Source of the DNA: Amphibalanus amphitrite
Taxonomy: Eukaryota > Arthropoda > Thecostraca > Balanomorpha > Balanidae
Length of the DNA: 64,000 nucleotides
Assembly: GCF_019059575.1 (NCBI RefSeq)
Contig: NW_024882868.1
Coordinates: forward strand, 62,001 to 126,000
Direction of reading: 5' to 3'
The notes under the pieces were generated by a model. The model was not told the DNA's origin and searched no databases. It saw nothing but the letters and a program-made list of their open reading frames with translations. Below, one piece after another: positions 1 through 11,964 of the stretch. The translations under genes and the position numbers were made by a program. The number at the start of each line of letters is the position of its first letter. Within the stretch, counting starts at the first letter, position 1.

Positions 1-2560
1 TTTTTGGTTGATAAATTTATATTTTTTGGCGTTGAAACATTCCATTTTTCAAGCGTAGGATTGACTCCGGTTATCACCTTTGCGGTACGCTTAATTTTAT
101 TACATTTACTGCACTTTTGTTTGCTGGTACATAATTTGTTCTTTTTCACCAATTATATCAGCTCGCTCAGTTTTTTTTTTTCAGTAATGGCCTCTGCTGC
201 TGCATTAACAACACGCACCGCAGCTACCACTAAGGCGTCTCCGAGCTAGATGACTTCATTGTTACCTTCATAAATCATTTCCCAGACGAATGGGTCTCAT
301 CTCTTCTGTTTTCATCCTGTCCAGATTGACTTTGTGAATTTTCCGCTGATGAAATACCAACAACACACGCTCATCTGCTCAGCATCGGTCTCTGTTTTCT
401 GCGAGTTTTGTGTGACATTTTTCGTCACACTGGCCCGGTTACATCAGGGTGTTCTGCATCTGCGGCCTGGCCCGGCCGCTGCTGGGGCGGTATGATGTTG
501 TCGTGCGGCGCTCGCTCGTCATCTGGCCTTGTCGGGTAACCGGTGGGGTGGGGGGTGGGGTGGGTGGGGGGGCAGATGCAGCTGGAGACTGTATCTGGGG
601 AGCAGCGGCTGGTGGGTGGCCGAATTCAGCTGGATCAGACCGGTCCGGTCGCGGCAAATGAGCTCAGCGTATATAGACACCAGACGCTGGTTAGCGTATG
701 CCAACACAGTGGTTGTAGCGGCTATTATAGCGGAGGTATGCCAATATTTCGAAATATTCATTATTTGATATTATATTATTTGATACTGTATTATAAGCAG
801 TGATCTTGTATCACTTTGTTAGCCGAAACACAAGCTGAGGCCTCTCGCACCAAACTACTGAGCTAGGTAAAATCGAAAACCTATTTCAGAGCTAGCTAAC
901 CTCATGGTGGAAGTACAACAACTTAATGGTATTTTGTACTTTCCCATAATGTAAGCCTACAGGTGCTTGGTGGAATTACAAGTAAATTGTCTAAATAGTC
1001 TTGGAGTAGGTGTACGGTGCAACAGAATCCAAGGATTGGTGCAAGAGCCAAGAGGATTTTGGTGCAAGAGGCCTCTGGACAGACCTGCTATGGCTGAAAA
1101 TAGATTTGTGATGTTTCCCTCTCGTAGGCCTTATGTTTCATCTCAACTGATGTCCATCAGTGGAGATGAAGAATAATGAATAAAAATAAAGATGTGGGCA
1201 GATATATTTTCACTATCAAAACATGTATAGTGAATGCCCGAGCTCTAGCCGCTCTCTGTTATATCAAAACACTCAAACAAAGACAGGAAGTCTCTAGGTT
1301 ATTATGAATAATGTAGCAGTGCAATATTTCGTTTTCCGCTGCGGAATAACGTTCAGGCCTGCGCGAGCTTACCTCTCCCCCGTCAGATGGCAGCAGGGAT
1401 TAGCGCCTGCAGTTATGCTGTGCCGCAATGCATCGATGCCTGTCTGTGCGTGGATTATATAAGTGAGTACGCGCGCAAGTGCAAAGCGGAGAAAAATCTC
1501 TGTTATATGCTTTGCCACTTCGCTGAAGGGGACCTCAGCTGCGTGGTTAGGGAGAGGACAAGAGGGGATCCTCTCCGACGCGCTGGACAGAGAAGCTAGG
1601 TTCAGACTTCAGAGAACGGACCAGACAAAGGACGGCCTCACTCTGTGCCTGGGTGATGGAGGGTAGCGTCGGCCCTGGCTGTGGGTCCAGCTGTACCGTA
1701 TACACAGCGTGAGGGCTCGACAGGGGCTCGCGGGGGGCGCGGCTCTGGACTCTGGCCTCTGTGTGACCTTTGGTCGTCATTCGTTTGTCCTTGGGAGGAC
1801 GAGCCCCCAGAGCTGACACGTCTCTGCCTTGGGTGGTCAGTCGCAGTTGATGCGTAAGTTCGACACGCGGACACACACATACATTTATTATTTCATTTTC
1901 ATATGATATGAAGCACATACATTATTTCAAAACATTCGTATAATTTATCATTCCTAAGCTAATAAATCATGAGCGACTGAGTGTCGTCTGATTAACATGT
2001 CACCTCCGTATGCTGTTTTCAACTTTACCTACTCTATCTGCTCTTGGTGTGAACATTTCTTGGAAAGGATTTCCATTTTCCTTGTTCCGCATTAGGTATT
2101 TGTAAGAAATGGAATGAAGCTGCGAAGAGCTTTGTGGGATGAAAGTTGAAGCTCTAAATGAAATGCATGCTTGATGACCAAAGATGTGTGTGACAGACAC
2201 CACAGTGCCTGGTGTTTATAAGGCGTGGTGTACGATACACCGACGGAACAGTGTGTTAGCAGGTGGAAACTGGAAAGCCACGACTTTCCACTGGCTTTAC
2301 GGCTGAAAGGATGTCGTCAGGCATCGGCCGTCGTTCATAAGCCAGCTTGGAACGAGAACTTTCGATATGCGAAGTAATTTCCTGAAATGTTTTGATGAAC
2401 CATCTATCGATTCGTTTGATAAGGACTGTCTTGTTAACTTTTGTTGACTGGCAAAACATGCTGCCATTGACAAAACAATGACGACGAGCTAAGGCTGTGG
2501 TCAGGTCAAGGAAAAATACTGATTGGCCATTGGCCAGGTCTTCCGTTTTGCGGCAACCTT
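1..2560. other. Upstream region, no gene recognised
   Basis: I see no conserved protein segment or RNA gene here. Short open frames on both strands (up to about 120 codons) lack recognisable motifs and fall in G-rich or mixed sequence. A G-rich run near 541-575 is simple sequence. The region is probably intergenic, or 5' flank or untranslated sequence of the PPIP5K gene. Confidence 0.6.
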
Positions 2561-3190
2561 ACGTTGTCGCCAGCCATTCAGTACCGGCCAAACTCTATCT
2601 TTGGCACAGAGTTTCCGAGTAGACCGCCACATTGGACACCGCTCGCCACATCCTCCTGTCCACCGGGCGCTGACCGCCGAACGGCGACCGTCGTGTCGTC
2701 GTCGGACTCCGGTGGCGCCACCTGGACTCCTGCGCCGCCGCCGGCGCCGACGACTCCCGCCCGCCGGAACTGGTCGGCATTGGTCGATGCGCTGCGGCCG
2801 CGGGCGGACGTGCGAGCGCCTCTGTCGCACCGAGCTCCGTGTGGCTGTGTCGTCGGTCGATACGCGCGGGGTCGCAGCGGCGCCGGTGGGTGGTGCGCCT
2901 TCAGCAGACGTGGTTGAGGAGCGTCGACGGCTCTCGGGGGTGGTGTCGGAACGGGCGCGACGGGTGCCGGAGACGAGGTGACGGGTGTCCGCCGCGCGGC
3001 CATGCGCTCCCGCGGTGACGGCCCGGCGGCGGCCGCCTGGCAGGAGGGCAGCGGCCACCCGCTGCTGGCCGGCTACATGGACATGGTGCGACTGTTCTGC
3101 GCACTCTGCAAAGACCACCACGCGCTGGAATTTCAGCACGGCGACGGTGACCACTGGCACGACTGGACCACAATTTACCGCAGGGTGAGC
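2560..3190 (+). promoter_or_regulatory. CpG-rich block, probable PPIP5K promoter/5' exon
   Basis: This block is far richer in C, G and CpG dinucleotides than its flanks and ends in a candidate first coding exon with a GTGAGC donor. Such CpG-rich first-exon regions are common at broadly expressed animal promoters. No TATA box stands out. The assignment as promoter is inference from composition and position upstream of the first conserved PPIP5K exons. Confidence 0.4.
3002..3184 (+). CDS. PPIP5K: PPIP5K candidate exon 1 (N-terminus)
   Basis: The open frame starts at the first ATG after an in-frame TGA at 2915-2917, in a good start context (GCC before ATG), and ends AGG|GTGAGC in phase 0, matching the phase-0 exon 2. 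It would encode 61 residues including MDMVRLFCALCKDHH and HWHDWTTIYRR. Codons are strongly G/C in the third position. I do not recognise this segment from other PPIP5Ks; N-termini of the family vary. It could instead belong to another transcript, and the 8.2-kb gap to exon 2 leaves room for other first exons. Confidence 0.45.
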
Positions 3191-4556
3191 TGACATGGTT
3201 CCTTTCTTCACGGCTTCCTGGCGCCGGGACGCTCTCTGCCAGTTCCTGTGGCGTGTAGCGTCTCAGGAGTTGATGCAGAGCCCGTGCGTGCGTAATGCCC
3301 AGATCACCTACCAGACCCTGACCGGCTGGTCGTGCTGGTCACGACGTCCCACACCGGGCACCGTCGTTCATGGCAATGGCCATGGTTTGACGTCGCGGCG
3401 GTCCGGTCATCGGCAGACACGCGGGTGGCCTGGCAGCAAACAGTTAGGGAATTGGCCCACCATTATGTTGTCAGGAAAATGTCATTTCCCTAATGATGTT
3501 ACCTGACTGACAATTCCATTATCGACAAAACCTGAAAATAATAACCTTCGCCACTCGCCGGATCGGTCTTAGGATTTTAGTTCTACGAGTAGCTTCAACA
3601 AATCGCTGGTCTTTGTGTTTATTGATGTCGGGTGACTTTTTATTTTTCCTTGCGTTAAGTGCCGACTGCCGTGTACTGCCTTTTTGGTAGCTGCAAACCT
3701 GCTCAGCCTATTGTCCTATTGTCTTTTGTTTGTAGTTTTATCCCGTTATCATCGAATACAACTTGTTGTTTTTTTGTCGGGAAAATCTCATTCGCTTCTC
3801 AGATAATTAACGATTCATCACACATTTTGTAGTGTCATGTCTGTGTGTTAAGCTGGTGGAGATGATAGCTTGTAATTAGTTTGAGGATGATTGATGTTTT
3901 TTAAGTTTGGCAAAATCTGACATGAACATTAAACAGCATCGAGAAAAACAACCAAGAATGTCAATGGCATAAAAAATCGAAGTCAATCGCCCTCTTTCGG
4001 ATGTTTCTGGCTGCGTTAAGACTCATTAATTACCTTTTTCATAAGCTTAACCAATGTTGCGCAGTGCGCACAGCGAATTCATTGGGAAATTAATTAGCTG
4101 TTTTTTTATCGGCAACTATTTCTACTCAGCCGGTAATGAACATAGAATTTCAACCCTTATGTATGAGGATAGATATAAGTGAGAAGGAACATCATTTCGG
4201 AAACCTGTACTTGATCAAACGAAGGAGACGTTTCATCATGCTTAAAATTGAATAAGTGTCTGTACAAAATCGTCTTCAAGTTTGTCTTCAAGTTCAAGTT
4301 CAAAATCGTTCAAGTTTTTGCTCGAAGAACCACCTGCCTCTGTAGTCTGTACCTGCTAACTAGTCTGTTTTAAAATGCGCAATTCACAAACTGCTGCGCA
4401 GTGCCTAAACACTGCGCCATTTTCAACGAGTTGAGTCCTCGCAGACCAGAAAATTTAATTGTCACAATGGGGGATGGGAATTGAGCCGAGGTCGCGTTAA
4501 ACAGTTGATGGTTTCAGGTCACTGGTCGCCCCATCTGTTTGGACAACTGTTGATCT

Positions 4557-6184
4557 CATAGGCGTCGCCAGAGATTTTCGGTTGGGGGGGGGGGGCAAAT
4601 CAACTTTTGTGTTAAATCTTGCCTTTCTCCAGTCGTTACTCATTCATTCTACATGTCATTCGACACGTAATAGTGCGAGGAATACGATGGTGACAAGGTT
4701 TTCCTTCTAGCTATGACATGTCATTTTTTACAGAAAATTCAAAATTTTGAAATTTTTTGACAAAAACACGACCGGTAGAATCACAATGGCTGCGATTGCC
4801 GACGCACTCTAGAGAGCCCCCGTTCAGACGCTTGTCGCTCATGATCATCACCCAGAAAAAAAGGTTAAAAACGCTCAGTAATTGAATCACCTTGCTGAAA
4901 CCTTCATTCACGCATGCATGCAGTCGCAGAGGTTCTACGACGCCTCTGGCGGCGCCGGCGCGCGGACTCGGGGTTTCCGGGAGTCGGCCGCCGGCCCGCG
5001 CTGGGCGTGGTTGTGTTCTGGTTGGCGGTGCGCCAAGTGGGCGCGCAATCGCAGACGTGGAATAAAGAACTCACATTTCCCGTGTGAACAAAAAGTTTCT
5101 CGTTTTTCATGTGTAGGGAAGCGCTGCAAATGCGAAGAAAAGATAACGGAGCCAAAATTTCGCACGGCATAGCGGCAAGGGATCCCTTAGCGGCAGGCCT
5201 GGGACTTCCAGGCCATTTTAGGCCACTCAGGGTCAGTGTGGGCTCTCAGAAGCCTGCTTAGGATCCTGAAGATCGGCGTTGGTCACCCCAAATAGTTACG
5301 TGTTTGTGGTGCTTTAGGGCTTTCCGAGCCCAAGGTGGGGCCCTCAGAAGCCAGTGTGGGCGGCGGGCGCTAAGAGACCAGGCCCAGGGTGAGCCGGGAG
5401 CCCTCAGATAGCAGTGTGAACCCCAGAGGTCTGTGTCGAATCCCTAAGGACCCTACATAGAGACATAAGAATTGAAACATGGGCTGGGACCCTCAGAGGC
5501 ACACGTGAGTTGTGCAAAATTTGTCGCCTGAAAAGCTCGGCTGAGCTATCAGAGGCCTAAGGTTCTCAAATTTTCGAAAGTATTCTCAAAGATCCGTGTG
5601 GCCCTTCAGAGATCTACGCATGTGTAAGGTCCTCAAAGATCCCTGTACATATGGGCCCTCAGAGAATATGGACACCAGTGGGACTCTCAGAGGCCGGTTT
5701 GGGCCCTCTGAAGGCTTCTTAGAGCTCAGTGGAGCTCCTTCGGAGCCTGTGTGAAAAGAAGCAAGCTCATGAGCCCTGTGGCACTTGAACGGTACTTGAG
5801 TCTGTCGGAGACATTTGACGAGAGTTTAGAAGGCCCGAAGATTTAGTGTCACACTTTGAACGTAAATTTTGTGTCAGCACTTCAAAACTTATGAAAATCG
5901 GCTATAAAATGTAATAAAGAACCAACTAGGAACATGGAATGAATCACAGTATTGACTTTCCCGAGTCTGGAATCGGCGTCGTGAAGATTTTGGCGACTGC
6001 GACTCCGACTCTGGCCTGAACTGCACCCTTCAACCGAGTCTGACCTCACAGGCATTCTCAGAAAGGTGCCCCCATTTTTTCCCGACTCCAAAATCTCATC
6101 GGATCTGTATCGATCTCAGGGAGTGCCCGGTCCGAGGTTGGGGGGCAAGCTGCCCCGCTTGCCCCCCCCGTGGCGACGCTAATG
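4557..6184. mobile_element. Non-autonomous DNA transposon, 8-bp TSD (hAT- or P-like)
   Basis: Termini are CATAGGCGTCGCCA on the left and its near inverted repeat on the right (reverse complement CATTAGCGTCGCCA, 12 of 14 matching). Both ends have a G-run followed by GCAA just inside. The element is flanked by a perfect direct repeat GTTGATCT at 4549-4556 and 6185-6192. Eight-base target duplications are typical of hAT and P superfamilies. No transposase frame is present in the 1.6 kb, so it is non-autonomous or eroded. The interior has a GC-rich patch (4930-5050) and a degenerate repeat (5170-5760). Confidence 0.75.
5170..5760. repeat. Degenerate minisatellite inside the 4557-6184 element
   Basis: Loosely repeated units of about 30-45 bp share a core resembling GGGCCCTCAGAGGCC followed by GTGTG, for example near 5337, 5398, 5489, 5595, 5650 and 5672. 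Copies are well diverged, so this is an old internal array of the transposon. Confidence 0.5.
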
Positions 6185-7539
6185 GTTGATCTGCTCGGGG
6201 GTCCGTGGTGATCTGCAAGGGCAGTGTGGTGGCCGTCAGTTTGCTTGTTTTGACAGCCACTGCACGGTTTTGTAACCCTTTCCAAGCCGTGACGATGCGG
6301 TGACCAGTTCATTTTGTCATGGTATTCACTCATTCATTGGCTCATTTATTTGCCTACTCGTTCATTCGTCCATCTAAGTTTTTTTTTTATAAATATGCCT
6401 AAAGCATGGGATAAGACCGGACGGCGTTGTATTTTCCTTGTCTAGCGAACTGATACGATACAACATCCAATTTTGGCGTGTGTACTGGCTGGTTTTAGTG
6501 ATCCTCTTAATTATTGCCAGCGCCAACAATGCCTGTCATCCTCGTCGGCAAAAGGAGGTTGTGGGATGGGGTGGGGCGTTAGGGGTAGGAGCCCGAGGAC
6601 GTTTAGCACCTAATCAATGTAGAGCTTCGCACCCACCATGAGAGGAAGCCGACGCCCGACGGTGCCCATGGTAGATATCACGGGTCCAGGGATGACCTTT
6701 AAAGGTCAAGTCAGAGACCAATTAGCGCGACTAATTAGCGCTGCATCAGACGCGTGGCTTGAGAATGCTAATGTCGACCGAAATGTTACCAAATCCCTAC
6801 ATAGTCGCCGCGACATTCTGAGCCGCTGCTGCGATGTGCTGTCAGACCATTCCGCCACCATACCATTCCCTCAGTCCACCGCACCATTTTGGCTCTGTAT
6901 AGCCGCCTCCCGTGCTGCTGTTCTGCCTCTGTATCGTCGCGTCGGTCAGCTGCCAGCCGGAAGCTGAATGGCTCCTTTGAGGACCGGCGGCTCCCTCCTG
7001 GGATGTCGTCAATGTGGTGACCGTGGCAACCGCCGCCCGTGACCGGTTCGCCATTCCGCCGGAGTCGGCCGCGGACGTGCCAAATGGGAACGTGCTGCCG
7101 CTGCCTCCGGGTTGTGTCACGGTATGTGACCCGGTGGTGCTAAATTCCTCACTCGATACTCTCTGAGGCACGACCCGTTGAATGTCAATGGCGGCTGGCG
7201 GCCAACTGGCGGGGGATGCGGGCTGAAGGGATGGTGGTAGACCGGTCGCTGTGACTTCGTGGGGTGGTCTAGCATAGATATCTGAACACCTACCGCATAC
7301 ACAGAGGTCTGAGGGTCTAGCAATGATTGGTAATGGTCTGCTGTGGTCTGTTGGTTACTGGTCTGTCTAGCTTGACCCGCTGTAGGCTGAAGGGCCTGTC
7401 GATACTCAACAGTGCCTGGTTAGAAATTTGCGACACATTTTCTCGCAAGCGATTGATGATTGATTGGGGCCCGTGCCTATCTTGTCAAAGACCAATATCG
7501 TTCCGTCAATCTATCAATGCGAGTTTTGTCAGTGACCGA

Positions 7540-7765
7540 CGCGTCGGTCCGTCGTCGTCTCAGCGGGTGTTGACAGTCAGTCAGACTCCTACAGTCGGTC
7601 GGCGGTTCGGTCCGTCGGCGCGGCGTTTCAGCTCGTGTTGACAGTCCGTCGGTCCGTCGGCGTTTCGGCTAGTGTTGACGGTCGATCCGGTCGGTCAGTT
7701 GGTCCGTCTGTCGTCGTTTCAGCTCATGTTGACAGTCCGTCGGTCCGTCGGCGTTTCAGTTCGTG
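7540..7765. repeat. Minisatellite, about 5 copies
   Basis: A core close to GGTCCGTCGGCGTTTCAG followed by a TGTTGACAGTC-like segment recurs about five times with spacing of about 35-67 bp. Long frames crossing it arise from the repeat and are not genes. Confidence 0.65.
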
Positions 7766-7949
7766 CTGACAGCCGGTCAGCGCGGCCCTGACCTGGCGCT
7801 GATCCTCTGATGGCGTGCCGCTGCTGTCACGGCTCCTGTCGCCGGTGGCGTGCCGTGTCGAGTCCTCAGTGACCTCTGTCCCCCTCCCTGGCTCTATCCC
7901 CGGCTGGAGTCGACTCACGACTGGTGGGCGACTGGTAACGGCCGGCAGA

Positions 7950-8115
7950 CTCGAGAGGAGACTGGCCGCCTACCTGCACTCTGCGGTGCCGTGCAGTATC
8001 GAACCCCCTAGTGACCTGTCCCGCTCGTTCCCTCCTCGGCGGGGGTCGGGTGGTAGATGGCTGGCTACATCCGGCCGGCGGGCTCTGAGAGGAGACTGTC
8101 CGCCTACCTGCACTC
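7950..8115. repeat. Tandem duplication, period about 136 bp
   Basis: The segment around 7954-7982 (GAGAGGAGACTGGCCGCC, then a TACCTGCACTC-like stretch) recurs near 8090-8118 with few changes, and the preceding GC-rich bases are also alike. This looks like an old two-copy tandem duplication. Confidence 0.5.
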
Positions 8116-10011
8116 CACGCTCCACGCAGTCTGCAGTGCTGAGGAGACGCCCGCGCGGCTCTAACCGACGACGACGTCGCACCGGAAACTCTCTCCTCCA
8201 CTCTGTCTTCCGCCGGCAGACGCTCTCTCTACTCTCCCCGTCGTGACCCGAGCCGGTGGAGGGTATTGCCAATGACCTGCCCGGTCAGCCGGGACGGCAG
8301 CGACCCGACTGTAGTTCCGGGGCGCGGCATATTGCGCCGATATGTGCTGTTTGCGCAGTGCGGCCAGTGCCGCGTTATTGGACACTTGTGGTGTGCCCTG
8401 GTCACGGCGTCATAACCCGGATTATTGTTGGCAGTTTTCCAGGGAGGATCGCGCCAATGCTGTTTTTTATAGGCATACATATTGATAATGCCTGGCAGCG
8501 ATATGGGTACTTATAATAACATTATCATGAGGACCCTCCTTTTATATTGCGCCGATGGTCTCTACATGTCTAAAACCCAAACATCATCACATCCTTTTGT
8601 ATTGCTTACTCATTTTGGCACCGCCTATCGCTCTTCTTTTTATGACGAATGGTTTCTGCAGGTGATTCACCCGTGTGTATCCGGCATCAGTGGTGGTCCC
8701 AGTGCGCGTCCCGCCACCGGACCACGCGATGTTCCGTGACCGTCCGGCACTGCTGTCGGTGTGTTATGTCTTAGTGACGCCAGCTGTCCGGACCCTACCG
8801 GTGCAGTGCCGGGTGTGGCGCGACCGACTCGACCTGATTATAGGGACGGCCGCGGCCACCTTTGTGCGGCTGCATTTGCACTGCACTATGGTTTGGGTCG
8901 GTCGTTTATGGTGGTGATGATGCTGATCGAAATGATGGGACGGTGATTTAGTGCACTGTGCTGGTTGGTGCAGAGGGTTTGATGGTCATCAGCGTTGGCT
9001 GACCGTGACTCACGACCATGAAACATGCGCGCGGAGCTCCGTGCCGCTATACACTTGGTACGCCCTGGCACAGGTGGAGGCGGAAAAAATATCCGCTACC
9101 CCAGATCCGGATGTGACTTTTGCATGGGATCCCGGACATAACCAAGTGCGCAGTAATGGGTTTCAAAAGTTCTTTTACCGGATCCCGGACGTCGTTTGCG
9201 CTCACTGCTGTCCGGACAAACAGTGAGCAGTGAGCTTGTTAGGACAACCTCATGCTCACTTGACACTTGTCACAAATATTGGCACTAAGCCTCCACATCC
9301 GTGTATCAGGGTGCCTGGTGACGCCACTGGCAGAGCTTGTGTCCCGGGTTTCACCCGATCCGACCCCGTTGGACCCGCGCTCAGCACTCCTTGCTCTGTG
9401 CTCTGTGCTCCGTGCTCTGTGCCCCAGGCTCGAATGCGGCGCGGGCACGTTCTAACTGTGGTATTCGGGGTGACGAGCGCGTCTAGCATGCCATGCCTGT
9501 ACCAGCTCCTGTTTTTGCCTCCCAGTTCCAACTTTCTCAGTCCCATGTTGCCGGCGCCGGTGTGCCCGACGTCCGTGCTCTATCCGCTATGTCCGCTATG
9601 TCTATGTCCGTGACCGATAACCTATGTTTTAGATAATTCCGACGAGATAAAGCGAAGTAGCCTCTTTAGTAATCCGTAGCGCTCACTTTTCGCGAATACC
9701 TGTCACACGGTGGCGCGTGCTCACCATTTCCGCTCACCGTGAGTGGGACGGCCCGACAGGCGCGTCGGTTTCCTCATAGCGCAGGTGTCCGGTGTCCTTC
9801 CGTGTCCGTCGTATGTCCTCTGGTCGGTCGGGTCACGGTCGCTGTCGACCCGCCGGCCTCCGGAGGCTTTAGACAGCTGCGCCTGGGGCGTGGCATTCCG
9901 CCCCGCCCCTCCCCTCCTCAGCGCGTTTACGATCGACGTGGTGTTCATTGGACTCTGCAGCGGTCAGCTGACACCAGCGAGGGGGCGGCACGTGCGCGGT
10001 GCCTGACGGAC

Positions 10012-10082
10012 GCGTGATGACCCCGTGATGACCCCGTGACTGCCCCGTGACGGCCGGTAACGACCCTGTGACGGTTTGTGAC
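10012..10082. repeat. Short-period repeat, GTGATGACCCC-like
   Basis: About six diverging 11-14 bp units beginning GTGATGACCCC and GTGACGG follow each other. It is simple tandem sequence within intron 1. Confidence 0.55.
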
Positions 10083-11365
10083 ACCGCGGACGGCCTCTCT
10101 ACCCCCCTCCCCCCGTGAGACGGCCTTCACAGGACTGGGGCGGGGGCATGCCATGCTCCGCGATCTCGCACCGAATGCGGATGTGATCCGATGACGCGTG
10201 ATGACGTAAGATGACGACCGGGCGTCCTCTGTGGCCCGGTCTGTCGCCGGTGCGCGTCCTTGCTCCACTCTCAGACGGTCGGCATTGTCGCCCCCGCTCG
10301 CCATTTTCCGCTGCCTTCTTCCGTTAGCCGCCGCCTTCTCATTTGCCGCCTCCTCCCCATTCGCTTCCGCCTCTGCCCATTTCCGCTGTTTGTCCGTCGG
10401 CTGTCCTAGAACCTGGTGAACTACCAGTCCAGCACAACATACGTCACACTACACGCTAGCTTATGTGTATTTCCACTGTCTTTTCGTCCTCCCTCTCGCT
10501 CAACCTAGGATGCTGTGTTGACCTTTCAAAGTGTCCCGAAGCTTTTCATGTTGTCCTGTCGTATCACTATCACCACGCTGCCTGATATGTCTGTGTTTTC
10601 CCTGTGTGTTTGTGTGCGCGTTCTGTCCACCCTCAGCCACCCTCTGTTTGTCACTAACTCTGTATCTGTGGTGCATGCCGTAACTGTTTACCCGTCGTCG
10701 GCCGCTGACGACTCTGTTACTTTCCGTCATCGATACTGCTTGCTCCCTGTTTGTGGTGCTGGTCGATAGTTAACTTCTGACTACAGCTAGACCAACCGAA
10801 CAGTCAGAACTCACCGCCTTACTGACTGGTGTTGGTGTCTTCGTCGTCTTTCACCCTTGTATTACCAGGTTGTGGTAGGACTTCTAACGAATCTACCTTC
10901 TCCAGCTCTGCTAAACATCAACTACGTGCGATGTCATAATTCAGCTTGTTTTGTTTTGCCAAATACATATTAAAGACTTGTTGCGCATTGTAGCACTTAA
11001 CAATGCACGCTTTCTTCATATGGTTTCCCTCTACACGCTTGTGACAGATAACGGCTAAAGCTATTGTCTAGCTGTGACGTTTTTACGCCACTGAAATAAA
11101 GTAATTTTCCGGGTGTCACCACCTAAACAAATTTAACTCAAGTGTTGTTAGCGATACTTGATTGTTTGCACTCCTTACTTTTCAGATGTAATTACGGTCT
11201 TTTACTTTTTTCACAGCGATTGTTTATGCCTGTAGCAGCTTCCGATGATTTTATTTTGCCGCTCTCACCTATGCAGCTCGGGCTCGTCCCTGTCAGATGG
11301 GTCGCGGCCACCGATATACCTCGGCTGATCACTCTCTAACCTGTACGTACCGTCCGTGTCCACAG

Positions 11366-11407
11366 GCAGACGCCATTCCTGATGACTACGACGATGAAGG
11401 AAAACAG
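11366..11407 (+). CDS. PPIP5K: PPIP5K exon 2
   Basis: A 42-nt exon bounded by CACAG and GTTAGT encodes ADAIPDDYDDEGKQ, phase 0 at both ends. The acidic stretch ending GKQ directly before VVVGICAM matches the arrangement just ahead of the kinase domain in arthropod PPIP5Ks. It is short, but phase and context support it. Confidence 0.8.
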
Positions 11408-11838
11408 GTTAGTGGCAGGCGCGATTCTGGGCAAAAGGGAACTGGAATTTTAGGTAGGGTGTTTACGGAGCATCAGATCACGAACCTTAGTTTATTTAAA
11501 CGATCAAAAATGAGTGACTGGAAAAGAAGGCAAGAAACTGGATATTACCGACTCTGTTCCATTAGTGACAGCGATACCTGTTCTATCACAGGCCTCCCCT
11601 CAGTCTCCTGACTGATACAGCTGAAGGTAGAAAATATCTAATCCATGGCTTAGTTGAAATCAGAGGAAATGGATAATTGAGTTTGAACGCCCGCTCGGTC
11701 CCCTGTCCTACAAAACTGACCTTGAACGTCCCCCTGTTCCTGTCGGCTAATTTGAGCGTCTCCTTTCTGTCCCCTACGTCAGACAGCTTACCTGGCCCTC
11801 TAACCCAACCTGATCTGACCTGACCTGTCGTTCCCCAG

Positions 11839-11964
11839 GTGGTTGTCGGCATCTGTGCCATGGAAAAGAAGTCGGGCTCCCGTCCGATGAAGGAGATCCT
11901 CACCCGGTTGGAGGAGTTTGAGTACATCAAGTGTCTCATCTTCCCCGAACATGTCATACTCAAG
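11839..11964 (+). CDS. PPIP5K: PPIP5K exon 3 (start of kinase domain)
   Basis: Encodes 42 residues (about 76-117) beginning [19 protein letters not shown], the first beta-strand region of the PPIP5K kinase fold. It ends FPEHVILK in phase 0 at GTGAGT. The upstream intron end carries several CTGAC/CTAAC motifs (11807-11828), possible branch points. Confidence 0.95.

Larger units (their letters stand above)
3185..11365 (+). other. Intron 1 (candidate), 8.2 kb
   Basis: No conserved coding segment is visible. It contains an inverted-repeat transposon (4557-6184), a minisatellite (7540-7765), a duplicated block (7950-8115) and a short-period repeat (10012-10082). Open frames such as 7815-8246 lie in these repeats or GC-rich sequence and are not supported as genes. 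Confidence 0.5.

Noticed and set aside
2501-3211. A 236-codon minus-strand open frame in the CpG-rich block
   Set aside because: Arg/Ala/Pro-rich frames on several strands are expected in GC-rich sequence. The plus-strand frame with a proper donor is the better candidate.
7815-8246. A 143-codon plus-strand frame
   Set aside because: It covers a duplicated GC-rich segment, and long frames on the opposite strand overlap it, as expected from composition.
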